From the NCBI GenBank assembly GCA_910583775.1, contig CAJTYD010000002.1, positions 39,952-103,951 of the forward strand: a stretch of 64,000 nucleotides of DNA. The letters are read 5' to 3'. The DNA is from an uncultured Muribaculaceae bacterium. Its GTDB lineage: Bacteria; Bacteroidota; Bacteroidia; Bacteroidales; Muribaculaceae. This document shows positions 37,213-46,742 of this stretch, one piece after another. How positions within the stretch are numbered: the stretch's first letter is position 1; the number at the start of each line of letters is the position of its first letter. The notes beneath the pieces are model-generated. The model had not been told where the DNA came from and ran no database searches. It saw only the letters and a list, made by a program, of their open reading frames with translations. Position numbers and translations under genes: made by a program.

Positions 37213-38911
37213 CCTCTCCCGTTTTTTTCGGACGGCGCGAGCGCATAGGCCTTTCCGAGAAAATTATGGCGTCGGATTCCGGAAGCCTCGGGCCGCGAGA
37301 AGTGGTGATCACCGGGCCACGGTCTTTCCTGAAACCGCCTTTGCCTCCGGAATCACGTTTCCCTCCGAAATCGCCTTTGCCGCGGAAGTCACCCTTGCCG
37401 CCTCTATCGTCGCGGCCTCCTTTGAATCCCTTGCCTCCCCTGCGGTCGTCTCTGTCGGATCTGCCGAATTTTCCGCTTCTTTCGAAACGGTCGTCCGCAT
37501 CGAATCTATCTTTTCTCTCAAACCTGTCGCTTCTTTCGAAACGGTCGTTTCTATCGAATTTATCGCCTCTGTCGGAGCGCGCCGGCTTGCGGAAACGGTC
37601 GCCGCCATCCTTTCTGTCGTCGTGACGCGAGGGTTTCTTCTTGGTGTCGTGGCCGTATTTATGGGTTTCCTTGCGCCATTCGTCATCGGAAAGATGTTTC
37701 ATCTTGCGCGGAGCGCGACGCTCGTCATCCTCGTCGTAATGACCCACGGAGCCGCCTTCGGCACGGAAGTCGGAATAGCGGCCGTCGAAAAGCACGTATT
37801 CGCGAAGCGAGCACTCGAGGTTTCCGTTAAGCAGAGGAATCTTTACCGAAGGCTTAAGGCCGATATTGGCGAAATCCTCGTCGTTGAGACCGATGATCCA
37901 GGCGTGCCAGCCTGAGAAATTCTGCTTCAGACAGGTGCCTATTCCCTTATAAAGCGCCGTCATGTCTTCCGGACGCAGACGCTCGCCGTAGGGCGGGTTG
38001 GTGATCAGGATGCCGGGGTCCGGATTGTCGGTCCATTCCGACATGGGGCGGCATGAAAGCTCGATCATGTCTTCCACCTTTGCCTCGCGGATATTCTTCC
38101 GGGCGATCGCAACTGCCTCGGGATCGATGTCGCCCCCATAGATCTTATATGAAAACTCGCATTCGGCGCTGTCGTCGTTATAAAGCTCCTCGAAAAGGTC
38201 CTTGTCGAAGTCCGGCCATTTCTCGAAAGCGAATTCCTGGCGGTAGATGCCGGGATTGATGTTGGCGGCTATGAGGGCGGCCTCGGTGAGGAAAGTTCCC
38301 GAACCGCACATCGGATCTACGAAATTGCAGTCGCCGCGCCAGCCGGTCTTCATGATGATGCCGGCTGCAAGCACCTCGTTGATGGGAGCCTTAGTCTGAT
38401 CTACCTTATATCCGCGTTTCGACAGCGGCTCGCCGCTCGAATCGAGCGAGATCGTGACGCGGTCCTCGAAAATATGGACGTTAAACATCACGTCGGCGCC
38501 CGTGACACGCACAGACGGGCGCACGCCCGCCTTGTCGCGGAAATGGTCAACTATACCGTCCTTGACGCGGTAGGTAACATATTTCGAATGCGTGAAATCC
38601 TCGCTGCTCACCGTCGAATCGATGGCGAACGTCGTTTCCGGAGTCATATATTTCTCCCATTCTATCTCGCGGACCATGTCATAAAGCTCGTCGGGGTCTG
38701 AGGCCGTGAATTTCTCGATCGGCTTCAGTATCCGCAACGCAGTGCGGCAACAGAGGTTGGCCTTGTACATCATCGCCAGATCACCTTCGAAACTGACCAT
38801 GCGGCGCCCCATTTCTACATTCTCGGCGCCAAGAGATATCAATTCGTCACGAAGCACATCCTCAAGACCCTGAAAAGTCTTGGCTACCATGGGAAACTTG
38901 TTCTCGTCCAT
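37202..38911 (-). CDS. THUMP-domain RNA methyltransferase (RlmL/YpsC type) with RG/RD-rich tail
   Basis: A 569-residue protein. The N-terminal ferredoxin-like/THUMP region (MVAKTFQGLEDVLRDEL to about 160; SSEDFTHSKYVTYRVK) binds RNA. The Rossmann domain has FVDPMCGSGTFLTEAAL for S-adenosylmethionine and ITNPPYGERL, the N-P-P-Y motif of N-methylation of guanosine or adenosine. The core ends near residue 390. The remaining 180 residues are low-complexity, dominated by D, R, G, K and F (RNDRFERSDRFERKDRF and GGKGDFRGKGDFGGK), far beyond the usual family length. It probably makes m2G in 23S rRNA; the tail looks like a disordered RNA-binding extension. Confidence 0.85.
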   Translation of the reverse strand: MDENKFPMVAKTFQGLEDVLRDELISLGAENVEMGRRMVSFEGDLAMMYKANLCCRTALRILKPIEKFTASDPDELYDMVREIEWEKYMTPETTFAIDSTVSSEDFTHSKYVTYRVKDGIVDHFRDKAGVRPSVRVTGADVMFNVHIFEDRVTISLDSSGEPLSKRGYKVDQTKAPINEVLAAGIIMKTGWRGDCNFVDPMCGSGTFLTEAALIAANINPGIYRQEFAFEKWPDFDKDLFEELYNDDSAECEFSYKIYGGDIDPEAVAIARKNIREAKVEDMIELSCRPMSEWTDNPDPGILITNPPYGERLRPEDMTALYKGIGTCLKQNFSGWHAWIIGLNDEDFANIGLKPSVKIPLLNGNLECSLREYVLFDGRYSDFRAEGGSVGHYDEDDERRAPRKMKHLSDDEWRKETHKYGHDTKKKPSRHDDRKDGGDRFRKPARSDRGDKFDRNDRFERSDRFERKDRFDADDRFERSGKFGRSDRDDRRGGKGFKGGRDDRGGKGDFRGKGDFGGKRDSGGKGGFRKDRGPVITTSRGPRLPESDAIIFSERPMRSRRPKKTGEDEI

Positions 38912-38977
38912 ATATTTCTTTTCTCACCGCGGTGCGGTTCAGGCTGATTTAAGTCGGCAGAATGTCTTGAATCATCT

Positions 38978-38991
38978 CAACCTGCAACCTG
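38978..38991. repeat. Short 7-bp repeat (CAACCTG x2)
   Basis: Two exact heptamers between ftsZ and the methyltransferase gene; a minimal member of the heptamer class. Confidence 0.4.
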
Positions 38992-39058
38992 CCCGGAGTG
39001 AATCCTTTCCAATCAGATAATTAAATGTTGTATCTTAGTTTTATATTTCTCTTTTATT

Positions 39059-40450
39059 TCAAAAATCACCCTCTCCGAAGGTAATTGTGGCACCCTTCTC
39101 GAACTCATGGCTGTTTTCAGGCCGCTTAGCGGGCACCGGCTCCTTGAGCTTACGCAGACGCTCGTTGAAATCAGGAGCGCGGTTATAGGCAGGCTCGCGC
39201 TCGAGGAGGGCGATAACGTCGTAGTCGTCAAACTGGTCGGGCGTCAGCACGGCATATTTCAGCTTCACCGCGTCGCGGGTATGCTTCTTGATCTTGTCGT
39301 GGCCATAGACTTCCGCCATGTTGGAAAGAGCAGCTTTCTTCGCCGTGTCGACGGTCGGAGCCGAGGGATTTTCATCCTGCGGACGCATCACGATCTTCTT
39401 CTCCTCCTTTTCGCCGTTTCCTTCCTTGCCCGTCTTGATGGTGACGTCGAATCCCGAAGCGAGCACCGTGATCTTGACCTTATCGCCAAGCTCGGGATTG
39501 TCGCCGATACCCCATTTGACATCGATCGAAGGGGGAAGCTTGGCGGTGAAGTTATAGATCTCGGCGATCTCCTCGGCGCGAAGCGGATTCTCCGCGTCTT
39601 TAGAGGCCATAAACTTGAGCAGAAGGCGCTTGGAGGTGAAGATATCGTGCTTCTTGAGCAAAGGAGAATGCAGCGCCTCGTGGATCGCCTTCGAGATGCG
39701 GTTCTCCCCCTCGCCGTAAGCGGTGGAGATGATCGCCGTTCCCGAATCGCGGAGGGTGGTCTTCACGTCCTGGAAATCGACGTTGATATAGCAAGGCTCG
39801 GAGATGATCTCAGAAATACTTCTCGCGGCGTTGGCGAGTGTCTCGTCGGCCTTTCCGAAAGCCGTGAAGAAACTGAAGTCCTTATAAAGCTCGATCAGGT
39901 TCTGGTTGTTGATCATCAGCAGCGCGTCGACATGCCTGGCCATCTCGTCGGCTCCCTCGAGAGCCTTGATAATCTTCTTGTCGCCCTCGAAAAGGAATGG
40001 CACCGTCACGATTCCGATGGTCAGAATACCCATCTCCTTGGCGATGCGGGCCACCACGGGAGCCGCCCCCGTACCGGTGCCTCCGCCCATTCCGGCGGTG
40101 ATGAACACCATCTCCGTGTTGTCCTTGAAGAGCTCGCGGATCTGTTCCTCGGAGCTCTCGGCGCATTTGCGGCCCACGACCGGGTCGTTGCCCGCTCCGA
40201 GACCATGCACGATCGATTCGCCGAGCACAAGCTTGTTGGGGACATTGGTTATGCGTTCAAGATGCTGGATATCGGTGTTGCATACAACAAAATTCACATA
40301 CGGGATATTCTGCTGATACATATAGTTGACGGCGTTGCAGCCGCCGCCTCCCACACCGATCACCTTGATGATCGACTCGTCGGTTTTATTTGCGAAACTC
40401 GAGACGTCGCTGATGTCGGGTATGTCGGGATTAATATTATCCTGTTCCAT
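39059..40450 (-). CDS. ftsZ: Cell division protein FtsZ
   Basis: A 463-residue tubulin-like GTPase forming the Z-ring. IIKVIGVGGGGCNAVNYM is the nucleotide-binding start, AGMGGGTGTGAAPVVA the tubulin signature (122-128 core) and the T7-type loop NVDFQDVKTTLRDSG completes the site. The C-terminal linker is long and charged, ending in KGATITFGEGDF; the conserved C-terminal peptide is divergent as in other Bacteroidetes. Last gene of the dcw cluster, 82 bases after ftsA. Confidence 0.98.
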   Translation of the reverse strand: MEQDNINPDIPDISDVSSFANKTDESIIKVIGVGGGGCNAVNYMYQQNIPYVNFVVCNTDIQHLERITNVPNKLVLGESIVHGLGAGNDPVVGRKCAESSEEQIRELFKDNTEMVFITAGMGGGTGTGAAPVVARIAKEMGILTIGIVTVPFLFEGDKKIIKALEGADEMARHVDALLMINNQNLIELYKDFSFFTAFGKADETLANAARSISEIISEPCYINVDFQDVKTTLRDSGTAIISTAYGEGENRISKAIHEALHSPLLKKHDIFTSKRLLLKFMASKDAENPLRAEEIAEIYNFTAKLPPSIDVKWGIGDNPELGDKVKITVLASGFDVTIKTGKEGNGEKEEKKIVMRPQDENPSAPTVDTAKKAALSNMAEVYGHDKIKKHTRDAVKLKYAVLTPDQFDDYDVIALLEREPAYNRAPDFNERLRKLKEPVPAKRPENSHEFEKGATITFGEGDF

Positions 40451-40516
40451 CGGAATATATTTTTCGTGTTTTGTATTTCTCTCTGTTCAGCCCTCAGAAT
40501 TAACTTACGCCCTCAT

Positions 40517-40539
40517 AACTCTGACTTCTGACTTACTCC
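40517..40539. repeat. 7-bp tandem array (CTTCTGA type)
   Basis: ACTCTG ACTTCTG ACTTACT in the ftsA-ftsZ gap, running into the ftsA stop codon. Confidence 0.55.
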
Positions 40540-41852
40540 AGCTCCGCGGAGTCATCTTCGACGTCGCCTCCGAACATTCCGGCGATTTTATTACCCCATA
40601 TCGCGAAAATCGAAGGCTTGCTGACCCGAGGCCGTTCCTCCACGACCGGCTCGTCATGATTGGCCTCGCCGGTGATCGGCAGCTCTTCGCTGCTCGGAAC
40701 AGTCAGACACTCGGCGTCATTGTTCATGGCTCCCGAATAGAGCACGCTGACCACCTCGACCATCTCCAGGGAGCTCGACTTAGTGTCCTCTACCCTGATA
40801 TATGGCGGGAACTGACCGCGTTTCACGGGCAGTCCGCTCTCCTGGGCGAGAAGGTCGATGATGCCGTTGAGCTTCGAACCGCCGCCGATGCAGATAATTC
40901 CCCCCGGAAGATCATTCTCCTTGAACTCGGCGTATGAGATCTGCTCTAAGATGTTGGCCACGATCTCCTCCGACCGCGCCACGATATAATTGGAGACGTC
41001 ACAGTCGCGGACACCGTTATAATTCAGCGTGGAGACATTTTCGCGGGGCATTGCGTTGCCGGTGGTTATCTTTATCTCCTCGGCCTTCTCCTCGAGAAGC
41101 TTGAGGTCCTTGCCGTTGGTCAGGTCGCGAGTGATGTTGCGTCCGCCCAGAGGGAGGGTTGCGAAATAACTCAGGTGACCCTCCTTGTAGATGCTCACGG
41201 TCGTTGTCTCGGCGCCCATGTCGACAAGCATGCATCCCAGCCGTTTCTCATCGTTGGAGAGTATAAGCTGGGCCGTGGAGAGCGCGGTCACGACAAGGCC
41301 CTTGATCTCGATGCCGAGCTTGTCCTGGATCACCTTTATCAGGTTCCTCTTCACCTCCGGGCGGCAGACGATAAGGTCGAACTTGCCGGAAATCCTGTTG
41401 CCTACCATTCCCTTCGGGGAATCGGTGACGATCTTGCCGACGCGATAGATTCGAGGGACGGCATCGATCACCTCCAGGGAGCTGTCGATGGCCGTTGTGA
41501 GTGCCTGCCTCCTGAGGCGGTCCATGATATCGTCGTCTATCTCGACGTCATCCGGCAGATTGACCGTGACCTCCGTGCAGATGCTGCGAAGCGAGCGGGC
41601 AGAAAGGCCCACATAGACTCCGGTGATCTCGCGAGGGGCCACTACAGGCCTGCGCTCGAGGCGTTCGACTATCCTGCGCATCCTCATCGACGTCTCTTCC
41701 AGGTTCTGGATAACGCCATACTTCACTCCCTCCAGGCCTTTCTCCTGCTCGGAAGCCAGCACGTCGAGCTGTCCGTCTTCACGGACTTTCCCGACTGCAA
41801 CAACTATCTTGGAGCTGCTTATCTCTACGGCAGCAACATATCTTTCACTCAT
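40533..41852 (-). CDS. ftsA: Cell division protein FtsA
   Basis: A 439-residue actin-like ATPase that anchors FtsZ to the membrane. VAAVEISSSKIVVAVGKV is the phosphate-1 strand, CMLVDMGAETTTVSIYKEG the phosphate-2 region and GGIICIGGGSKLNGI the adenosine motif. An SHS2-type insertion lies at about 85-165. The C-terminal SIFAIWGNKIAGMFGG is the amphipathic membrane-targeting helix, followed by a short acidic end. The start overlaps the ftsQ stop (ATGA). Confidence 0.97.
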   Translation of the reverse strand: MSERYVAAVEISSSKIVVAVGKVREDGQLDVLASEQEKGLEGVKYGVIQNLEETSMRMRRIVERLERRPVVAPREITGVYVGLSARSLRSICTEVTVNLPDDVEIDDDIMDRLRRQALTTAIDSSLEVIDAVPRIYRVGKIVTDSPKGMVGNRISGKFDLIVCRPEVKRNLIKVIQDKLGIEIKGLVVTALSTAQLILSNDEKRLGCMLVDMGAETTTVSIYKEGHLSYFATLPLGGRNITRDLTNGKDLKLLEEKAEEIKITTGNAMPRENVSTLNYNGVRDCDVSNYIVARSEEIVANILEQISYAEFKENDLPGGIICIGGGSKLNGIIDLLAQESGLPVKRGQFPPYIRVEDTKSSSLEMVEVVSVLYSGAMNNDAECLTVPSSEELPITGEANHDEPVVEERPRVSKPSIFAIWGNKIAGMFGGDVEDDSAELE

Positions 41853-42736
41853 ACCCCTGTATTATCCGTTGTGTTATCCGTTTTCTCGGTTTTACTTTTA
41901 TTTTCTTTCTGCTGAGCGCCCGCGCCCTCGATCACCGGAAGAGTGCCCTCCTCGAGGTCTTCCTCCTCATGGTAGTCCTCGCCATGGTTCAGCTTCGTCT
42001 TGTCGCGTCGCGTCGCAACGATCTGCCCCCTGTACTTGACCGATATCGTGTCGTATTCCTCCCAGCCCTTGTATGGCATAACCTTATGGTAAAAAAGCCT
42101 GAGAGCCTGCCATTTCTCGGGCAGCCGGGTGGTGTCGCCGAAATTCACTATATGCCCCTTCACCTTGGGAACGATCATCAGATTGGAGGCGTCTCTGGCC
42201 ACAACCATGCTCACAAGGCTCCTGAGATCCTTATCGCTCTCGATATACCTTACAAGCGGCAGGATGTCGCGGGGTGTGAAACTTCTGCTGAACTCACCCT
42301 CCACGACCGGAACGTCGCTGAAGAACTCGGCCTTCGACTCGATATGCTTGCCGTCTTTGTTGATATAATAAGAGTTGTCTTTATAAAACACCCTCATGAC
42401 GGGAATCAACGGAACTATATTGACGAGGAGACGTCCGTCGGACGTTATTATACACTCGACGCTTTCGAAATTGCTCAGCCCCGAAAGATATTTCTCTATC
42501 TTGCGCGTGTTCAGCTGATGCAGCGGCGTTCCCACTATCTTCCCCGGATAATGGCGCAGCTCCTCCCTGACTCCCTTGCGGATTATAGTGTCGAGCATCC
42601 TGTCCCCTTCGACCTCGACCTCGATGCCGACACAGGTATGCCGCATTGCCTCCCCCCTGGCCCAGACCGTCATTCCGACGCAATAGACCATGAGCAGGAC
42701 AAGCAACATCCATTTAAAGACCGTACTCTTCTTCAT
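41849..42736 (-). CDS. ftsQ: Cell division protein FtsQ
   Basis: A 295-residue bitopic protein of the divisome: one N-terminal membrane helix (KWMLLVLLMVYCVGMTVW), a POTRA-like domain (about 35-110) and a beta domain. Sequence identity in this family is low; the assignment rests on topology and on its place between murC and ftsA. The last 45 residues are Glu/Lys/Gln-rich and probably disordered. Confidence 0.9.
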   Translation of the reverse strand: MKKSTVFKWMLLVLLMVYCVGMTVWARGEAMRHTCVGIEVEVEGDRMLDTIIRKGVREELRHYPGKIVGTPLHQLNTRKIEKYLSGLSNFESVECIITSDGRLLVNIVPLIPVMRVFYKDNSYYINKDGKHIESKAEFFSDVPVVEGEFSRSFTPRDILPLVRYIESDKDLRSLVSMVVARDASNLMIVPKVKGHIVNFGDTTRLPEKWQALRLFYHKVMPYKGWEEYDTISVKYRGQIVATRRDKTKLNHGEDYHEEEDLEEGTLPVIEGAGAQQKENKSKTEKTDNTTDNTGV

Positions 42737-42800
42737 ATCTCACAAGATCGCTGAGGAACTCCGCTTTCACCGGAAGAGGGACGCCATCTCCCGAAAAACG

Positions 42801-44174
42801 TCATTCCAAAATATGACTTATCTCCGGAAGCAGCCTGTCGATATCGGCCGCCCCCAGTGTCATAAGAACTTCAAAGTTACTATTTTTTATCAGATTCAAC
42901 AAATCTTTTCTCTCGCAGTATCTTTTTTCGGGCGATTTAACATCATCCAGAATACTGAAGGTAGTCACGCCCTCGATCGGAAGCTCGCGCGCGGGATAGA
43001 TCTCCGGCATGATCACCTCGTCGGCTCCGGAGAGGGCCTCGGCGAATTCCGTTGCGAAATCGCGGGTACGCGTGTAGAGGTGAGGCTGGAAGATCACCGT
43101 CAGTTTTCTGCCAGGATAGAGTTTCCTGACCGATTTTATAGAAGCCTTCACCTCGTTGGGGCTGTGGGCGTAATCATCGATAAGCACCGTTCCCGAGGAA
43201 TTCTCTTTTCCGTCGAGCCATACCTCGAAACGGCGTTTGGCTCCCTTGAACTCCGCGAGTCCCTTTCTGACGTCCTCCTCCGTGGCGCCGGCCAGGAGGG
43301 CTGCCGCTGCCGCTGCCACGGCGTTGTCGACGTTTATCTCTACAGGAACGCCCGGCTCGAGATTCTCGATTCTGACATCAGGGCCCACGAGCGTGAAGGC
43401 TATCCGGCCGTCGCCGATGCGGATGTCCTCGGCGTGCCAGTCGCCTTCCGCCCCGCCGCTGTAGGTCATAACCCTTACGCCGGGTTTTACATCAGGCTTG
43501 TATTTCAGGCCTGCATGCGTTATGAGAAACCCGTTCTCGCGTATCAGAGAGGTGAATATGGAGAAGGCTTTCAGATAATGCGCCTCGTCGCCGTAGATAT
43601 CGAGATGGTCCGGGTCGGTGGAAGTCACCACCGCGATATAGGGATGCAGATGATGGAACGAACGGTCGTATTCATCCGCCTCGATAACCGAATATTCCGA
43701 TTTCTCATCGAGCACCAGGTTGCTTCCCGTGTTCCTCAGGATTCCGCCGAGGAATGCCGTGCAACCTGTCTCAGAATTCCGGAGTATGTTGGCTATCATG
43801 GAGCTCGTCGTGGTCTTGCCGTGCGAGCCGGCCACGCAGATCCCTTTGGTGTGACCGGTGATCTTTCCTAAAAGCGCCGCGCGCTTGATGACCTCGAAAC
43901 CGTTGTCGCGAAAATATTTAAGTATGCGGTTCGAGTCGGGAACCGCCGGAGTGTAGACCACAAGCGTCTCCTCCGCGTTGCGGAAGCTTTGGGGGATCTC
44001 CTCCTCCGAATCAGTGAACGTAAGTCTCGCTCCCTCCGTCTCGAGCTGACGCGTGAGATCGGAAGCGGTCCGGTCGTAACCGGCCACCTCCGATCCGTGA
44101 CGGAGATAGTATCTCACAAGATTTGCCATGCCGATGCCTCCGGCGCCGACAAAATATATCTTTCCGGGAATCAT
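42801..44174 (-). CDS. murC: UDP-N-acetylmuramate--L-alanine ligase
   Basis: A Mur ligase adding L-alanine to UDP-MurNAc. From ATG 44174 the protein is 457 residues and starts MIPGKIYFVGAGGIGMANL, the expected MurC N-terminus; a TTG at 44201 would add nine residues. The ATP loop is AGSHGKTTTSSM, followed by EADEYDRSFHHLHP with the metal-binding Glu, and VLIDDYAHSPNEVKA with the C-terminal-domain histidine. Gap to murG about 35 bases. Confidence 0.96.
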   Translation of the reverse strand: MIPGKIYFVGAGGIGMANLVRYYLRHGSEVAGYDRTASDLTRQLETEGARLTFTDSEEEIPQSFRNAEETLVVYTPAVPDSNRILKYFRDNGFEVIKRAALLGKITGHTKGICVAGSHGKTTTSSMIANILRNSETGCTAFLGGILRNTGSNLVLDEKSEYSVIEADEYDRSFHHLHPYIAVVTSTDPDHLDIYGDEAHYLKAFSIFTSLIRENGFLITHAGLKYKPDVKPGVRVMTYSGGAEGDWHAEDIRIGDGRIAFTLVGPDVRIENLEPGVPVEINVDNAVAAAAAALLAGATEEDVRKGLAEFKGAKRRFEVWLDGKENSSGTVLIDDYAHSPNEVKASIKSVRKLYPGRKLTVIFQPHLYTRTRDFATEFAEALSGADEVIMPEIYPARELPIEGVTTFSILDDVKSPEKRYCERKDLLNLIKNSNFEVLMTLGAADIDRLLPEISHILE

Positions 44175-44208
44175 TTCTCTAATCTCCTGGGTTATATTCA
44201 ATTAATAA

Positions 44209-45309
44209 TTATCTGTTACCGTCAATGATCTTGAGGATCTCATCCACGATGCGATCGTCGCTGTCGCGCATGGCGAGCGCGGAAATGCTGGCGCTCATGC
44301 GGCCGAGCCTCTCCTTGTCGGCGAAGAGACCGAGCACGACGTCAACGAGCTTTTCGCGCGCCTCGGCATCCCTGACCATCACGGCGGCATCCTTCTCCAC
44401 AAGAGCCATGGCGTTCTTGGTCTGATGATCCTCGGCCACGTTGGGCGAGGGCACGAGCACGCACGGCTTGCCCAAGAGCTCAAGTTCGCTGATGGAGCCG
44501 GCTCCGGCGCGCGAGACCACGAGTGTGGCGGCGGAATAAGCCGCGGCCATGTCGGTGATGAATTCAGTGACTACAACGCCCGTCATCCCTTTGGCGGCGT
44601 CGATTCCGCGTCTTCCGAAATTCTTGCCTGTCTGCCAGATCACCTGCAGACCGCTCTCGACGAGTTTCCGCAGCCCCTTTTCCATACTTTCATTGACGGT
44701 GAGCGCCCCAAGGCTTCCTCCGATCACGAGCAATGTCGGACGGTCGGGACTCAGTCCGAAGCTCTCGCGCGATTTCTTCATGTCGGAGCTCCTTTCCTGA
44801 AGATCCTTCCTCACGGGGTTGCCGGTCTTGATTATCTTGTCGCCGGGGAAGAAGCGCTCCATCCCGTCGTATGCCACACATATCTTCCCGGCTTTCGGGG
44901 CAAGGAGCTTGTTGGTTACTCCGGCGTATGAATTCTGTTCCTGGATCAGCGTCGGCACTCCCTTGCGCTGAGCGGCCTTGAGGGTGGGGCCGGAAGCATA
45001 GCCTCCGACACCTATGGCTATGTCGGGCTGGAAGTCTTTTACGATCTTCCGCGCCTTGCGGATGCTCTTCATGAGCTTGACAAGAACGGGGATGTTCTTG
45101 AGGAGGTTCCTGCGGTTGAAGCCCGCGACGGGGAGCCCGATGATTTCGTATCCGGCTGCCGGCACGCGTTCCATCTCCATGCGGTTGTCGGCTCCGACGA
45201 AAAGGATGTCGGCATCGACCCGGCGTTTAAGCGCGTTGGCTATCGACAGAGCGGGGAAGATATGGCCTCCCGTACCTCCTCCGCTTATAAGTATCCTGTA
45301 TTTTTTCAT
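44209..45309 (-). CDS. murG: UDP-GlcNAc--undecaprenyl-PP-MurNAc-pentapeptide GlcNAc-transferase
   Basis: A GT28 enzyme forming lipid II at the inner face of the membrane, 366 residues from ATG 45309 (a GTG one codon earlier is possible). ILISGGGTGGHIFPALSIA is the lipid-binding Gly-rich loop, TLIQEQNSYAGVTNKLL the family middle segment, VIGGSLGALTVNE the second Gly-rich loop, and ISELELLGKPCVLVPSPNVAEDHQ the UDP-sugar site. Fifteen bases separate it from ftsW. Confidence 0.97.
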   Translation of the reverse strand: MKKYRILISGGGTGGHIFPALSIANALKRRVDADILFVGADNRMEMERVPAAGYEIIGLPVAGFNRRNLLKNIPVLVKLMKSIRKARKIVKDFQPDIAIGVGGYASGPTLKAAQRKGVPTLIQEQNSYAGVTNKLLAPKAGKICVAYDGMERFFPGDKIIKTGNPVRKDLQERSSDMKKSRESFGLSPDRPTLLVIGGSLGALTVNESMEKGLRKLVESGLQVIWQTGKNFGRRGIDAAKGMTGVVVTEFITDMAAAYSAATLVVSRAGAGSISELELLGKPCVLVPSPNVAEDHQTKNAMALVEKDAAVMVRDAEAREKLVDVVLGLFADKERLGRMSASISALAMRDSDDRIVDEILKIIDGNR

Positions 45310-45324
45310 CACTTCTTTTTCTTA

Positions 45325-46728
45325 TTAGTTGGCCTGATAGTCGCTGAAGTTTGCCGCCTGCATGTCCTCGGGAAGCTCCTTGAGTTCGGCCTTTATCTCC
45401 TTTTTGTCTCCGCTCGTCACGGCATACCGGCTCACCGAGAGCATCATGCCTATAGCCGCCGACATCACGAGCACCGACGTTCCTCCCTTCGATATGAAGG
45501 GCAGCGGCTGCCCCGAAACGGGGAAGAGACCCGTGACGATGGCCATGTGGACCAGCGCCTGGAACACTATCATCACCGCGCATCCCATTATCAGGAACGC
45601 CGGAAAAGCCCGCGAGCACTTATACGCGATCCTGCCGGCCCTCGCCACAAGGACGAGGAAAAGCAGCAGCAGGAGCGACCCTCCGGCAAATCCGGTATCC
45701 TCAACGATGATTGAATAGATGTAATCGGAAAAGGCAAGCGGCAGACGCGCGCTCTCGCGCGAGTTGCCCGGGCCCTGACCGAGAAGTCCGCCGTTTGCCT
45801 GCGCGAACTTCGAGAAAATCACCTGGCGGTTGAAGTCGTCGATAGGATCCTCCGGACTCACGCCCTCTAAGAATCTTGCAATACGGCCCTTATGCGTCTC
45901 CATGCGGCCTCCTCCCGACTGCGTCGGAATCACTGCGCCGTTGTTAGCGGCGAGAAGCGCCTGTTCCTGGTTAACCTCGTCGAATTCCGACGAACTCGGT
46001 GTGATGTATTTGAACGCAACCAGTGCGCCCATACCTATAAAATATATAAGCATCACCATGCCGAATTTCTTCCACTGGATACCTCCTATAAGGAACATGC
46101 TGATGCTCACTCCCATCAGAAGGATGGTGTTGGTCAGACCGTTGCTCCAGAGGCACGCGCCGAAAATCACCACGACAACAGCGCACGTGACCACGCCCCG
46201 GTTGTTGACGCCGCCGGGCGTCTGGTTTTTCGAAAGGATCGTGGCAAGCAGCAATACGACAGAGAGCTTGACTATCTCAGCAGGCTGAATCGTCATGCCC
46301 GCGATGCGGATGGCGCGCTGAGCCCCATTGATCTCCACTCCGGCCAACGAGGAGAAGATCAGCATAATCAGCGACAGAATAGCGAATATCCATGCGAATC
46401 TCCGGAAAAGAATGTAATGGGTGCGCTGAAACCAGAGCACTATCACAAGACCCAGACCAAGGAAGATGGCGTGGCGGATCAGAGGACTATATACATTCTT
46501 CGCCGAGACCTCGGAACTCGAGGCGCTGAACAGCTCTATGACACTGACAACCAGAAACGTGATATATATGCCCCAGATATATGGATCGGGACGCGAACGC
46601 TTTGCGGCGGCCGCTTTCGGCTTGGCGCCCTGGACGGAAGCTGCGGCCGGTGTGGCCGACAGAGCATCGACGCTTACGCCGTCTACCGTCTCCCGGATCT
46701 CTATTCCTCCTGTATTTTCTCTTTCCAT
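45325..46728 (-). CDS. ftsW: Lipid II polymerase FtsW (SEDS family)
   Basis: A 467-residue peptidoglycan glycosyltransferase of the divisome with about ten membrane helices. An N-terminal cytoplasmic stretch of some 45 residues precedes the first helix. IRIAGMTIQPAEIVKLSVVL carries the conserved PxExxK region, GQGPGNSRESARLPLAFSDY the SEDS loop and VEDTGFAGG the catalytic-region acidic residue. It works with the PBP encoded upstream. Confidence 0.97.
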   Translation of the reverse strand: MERENTGGIEIRETVDGVSVDALSATPAAASVQGAKPKAAAAKRSRPDPYIWGIYITFLVVSVIELFSASSSEVSAKNVYSPLIRHAIFLGLGLVIVLWFQRTHYILFRRFAWIFAILSLIMLIFSSLAGVEINGAQRAIRIAGMTIQPAEIVKLSVVLLLATILSKNQTPGGVNNRGVVTCAVVVVIFGACLWSNGLTNTILLMGVSISMFLIGGIQWKKFGMVMLIYFIGMGALVAFKYITPSSSEFDEVNQEQALLAANNGAVIPTQSGGGRMETHKGRIARFLEGVSPEDPIDDFNRQVIFSKFAQANGGLLGQGPGNSRESARLPLAFSDYIYSIIVEDTGFAGGSLLLLLFLVLVARAGRIAYKCSRAFPAFLIMGCAVMIVFQALVHMAIVTGLFPVSGQPLPFISKGGTSVLVMSAAIGMMLSVSRYAVTSGDKKEIKAELKELPEDMQAANFSDYQAN

Positions 46729-46742
46729 CTTGTCTAAGTAAG

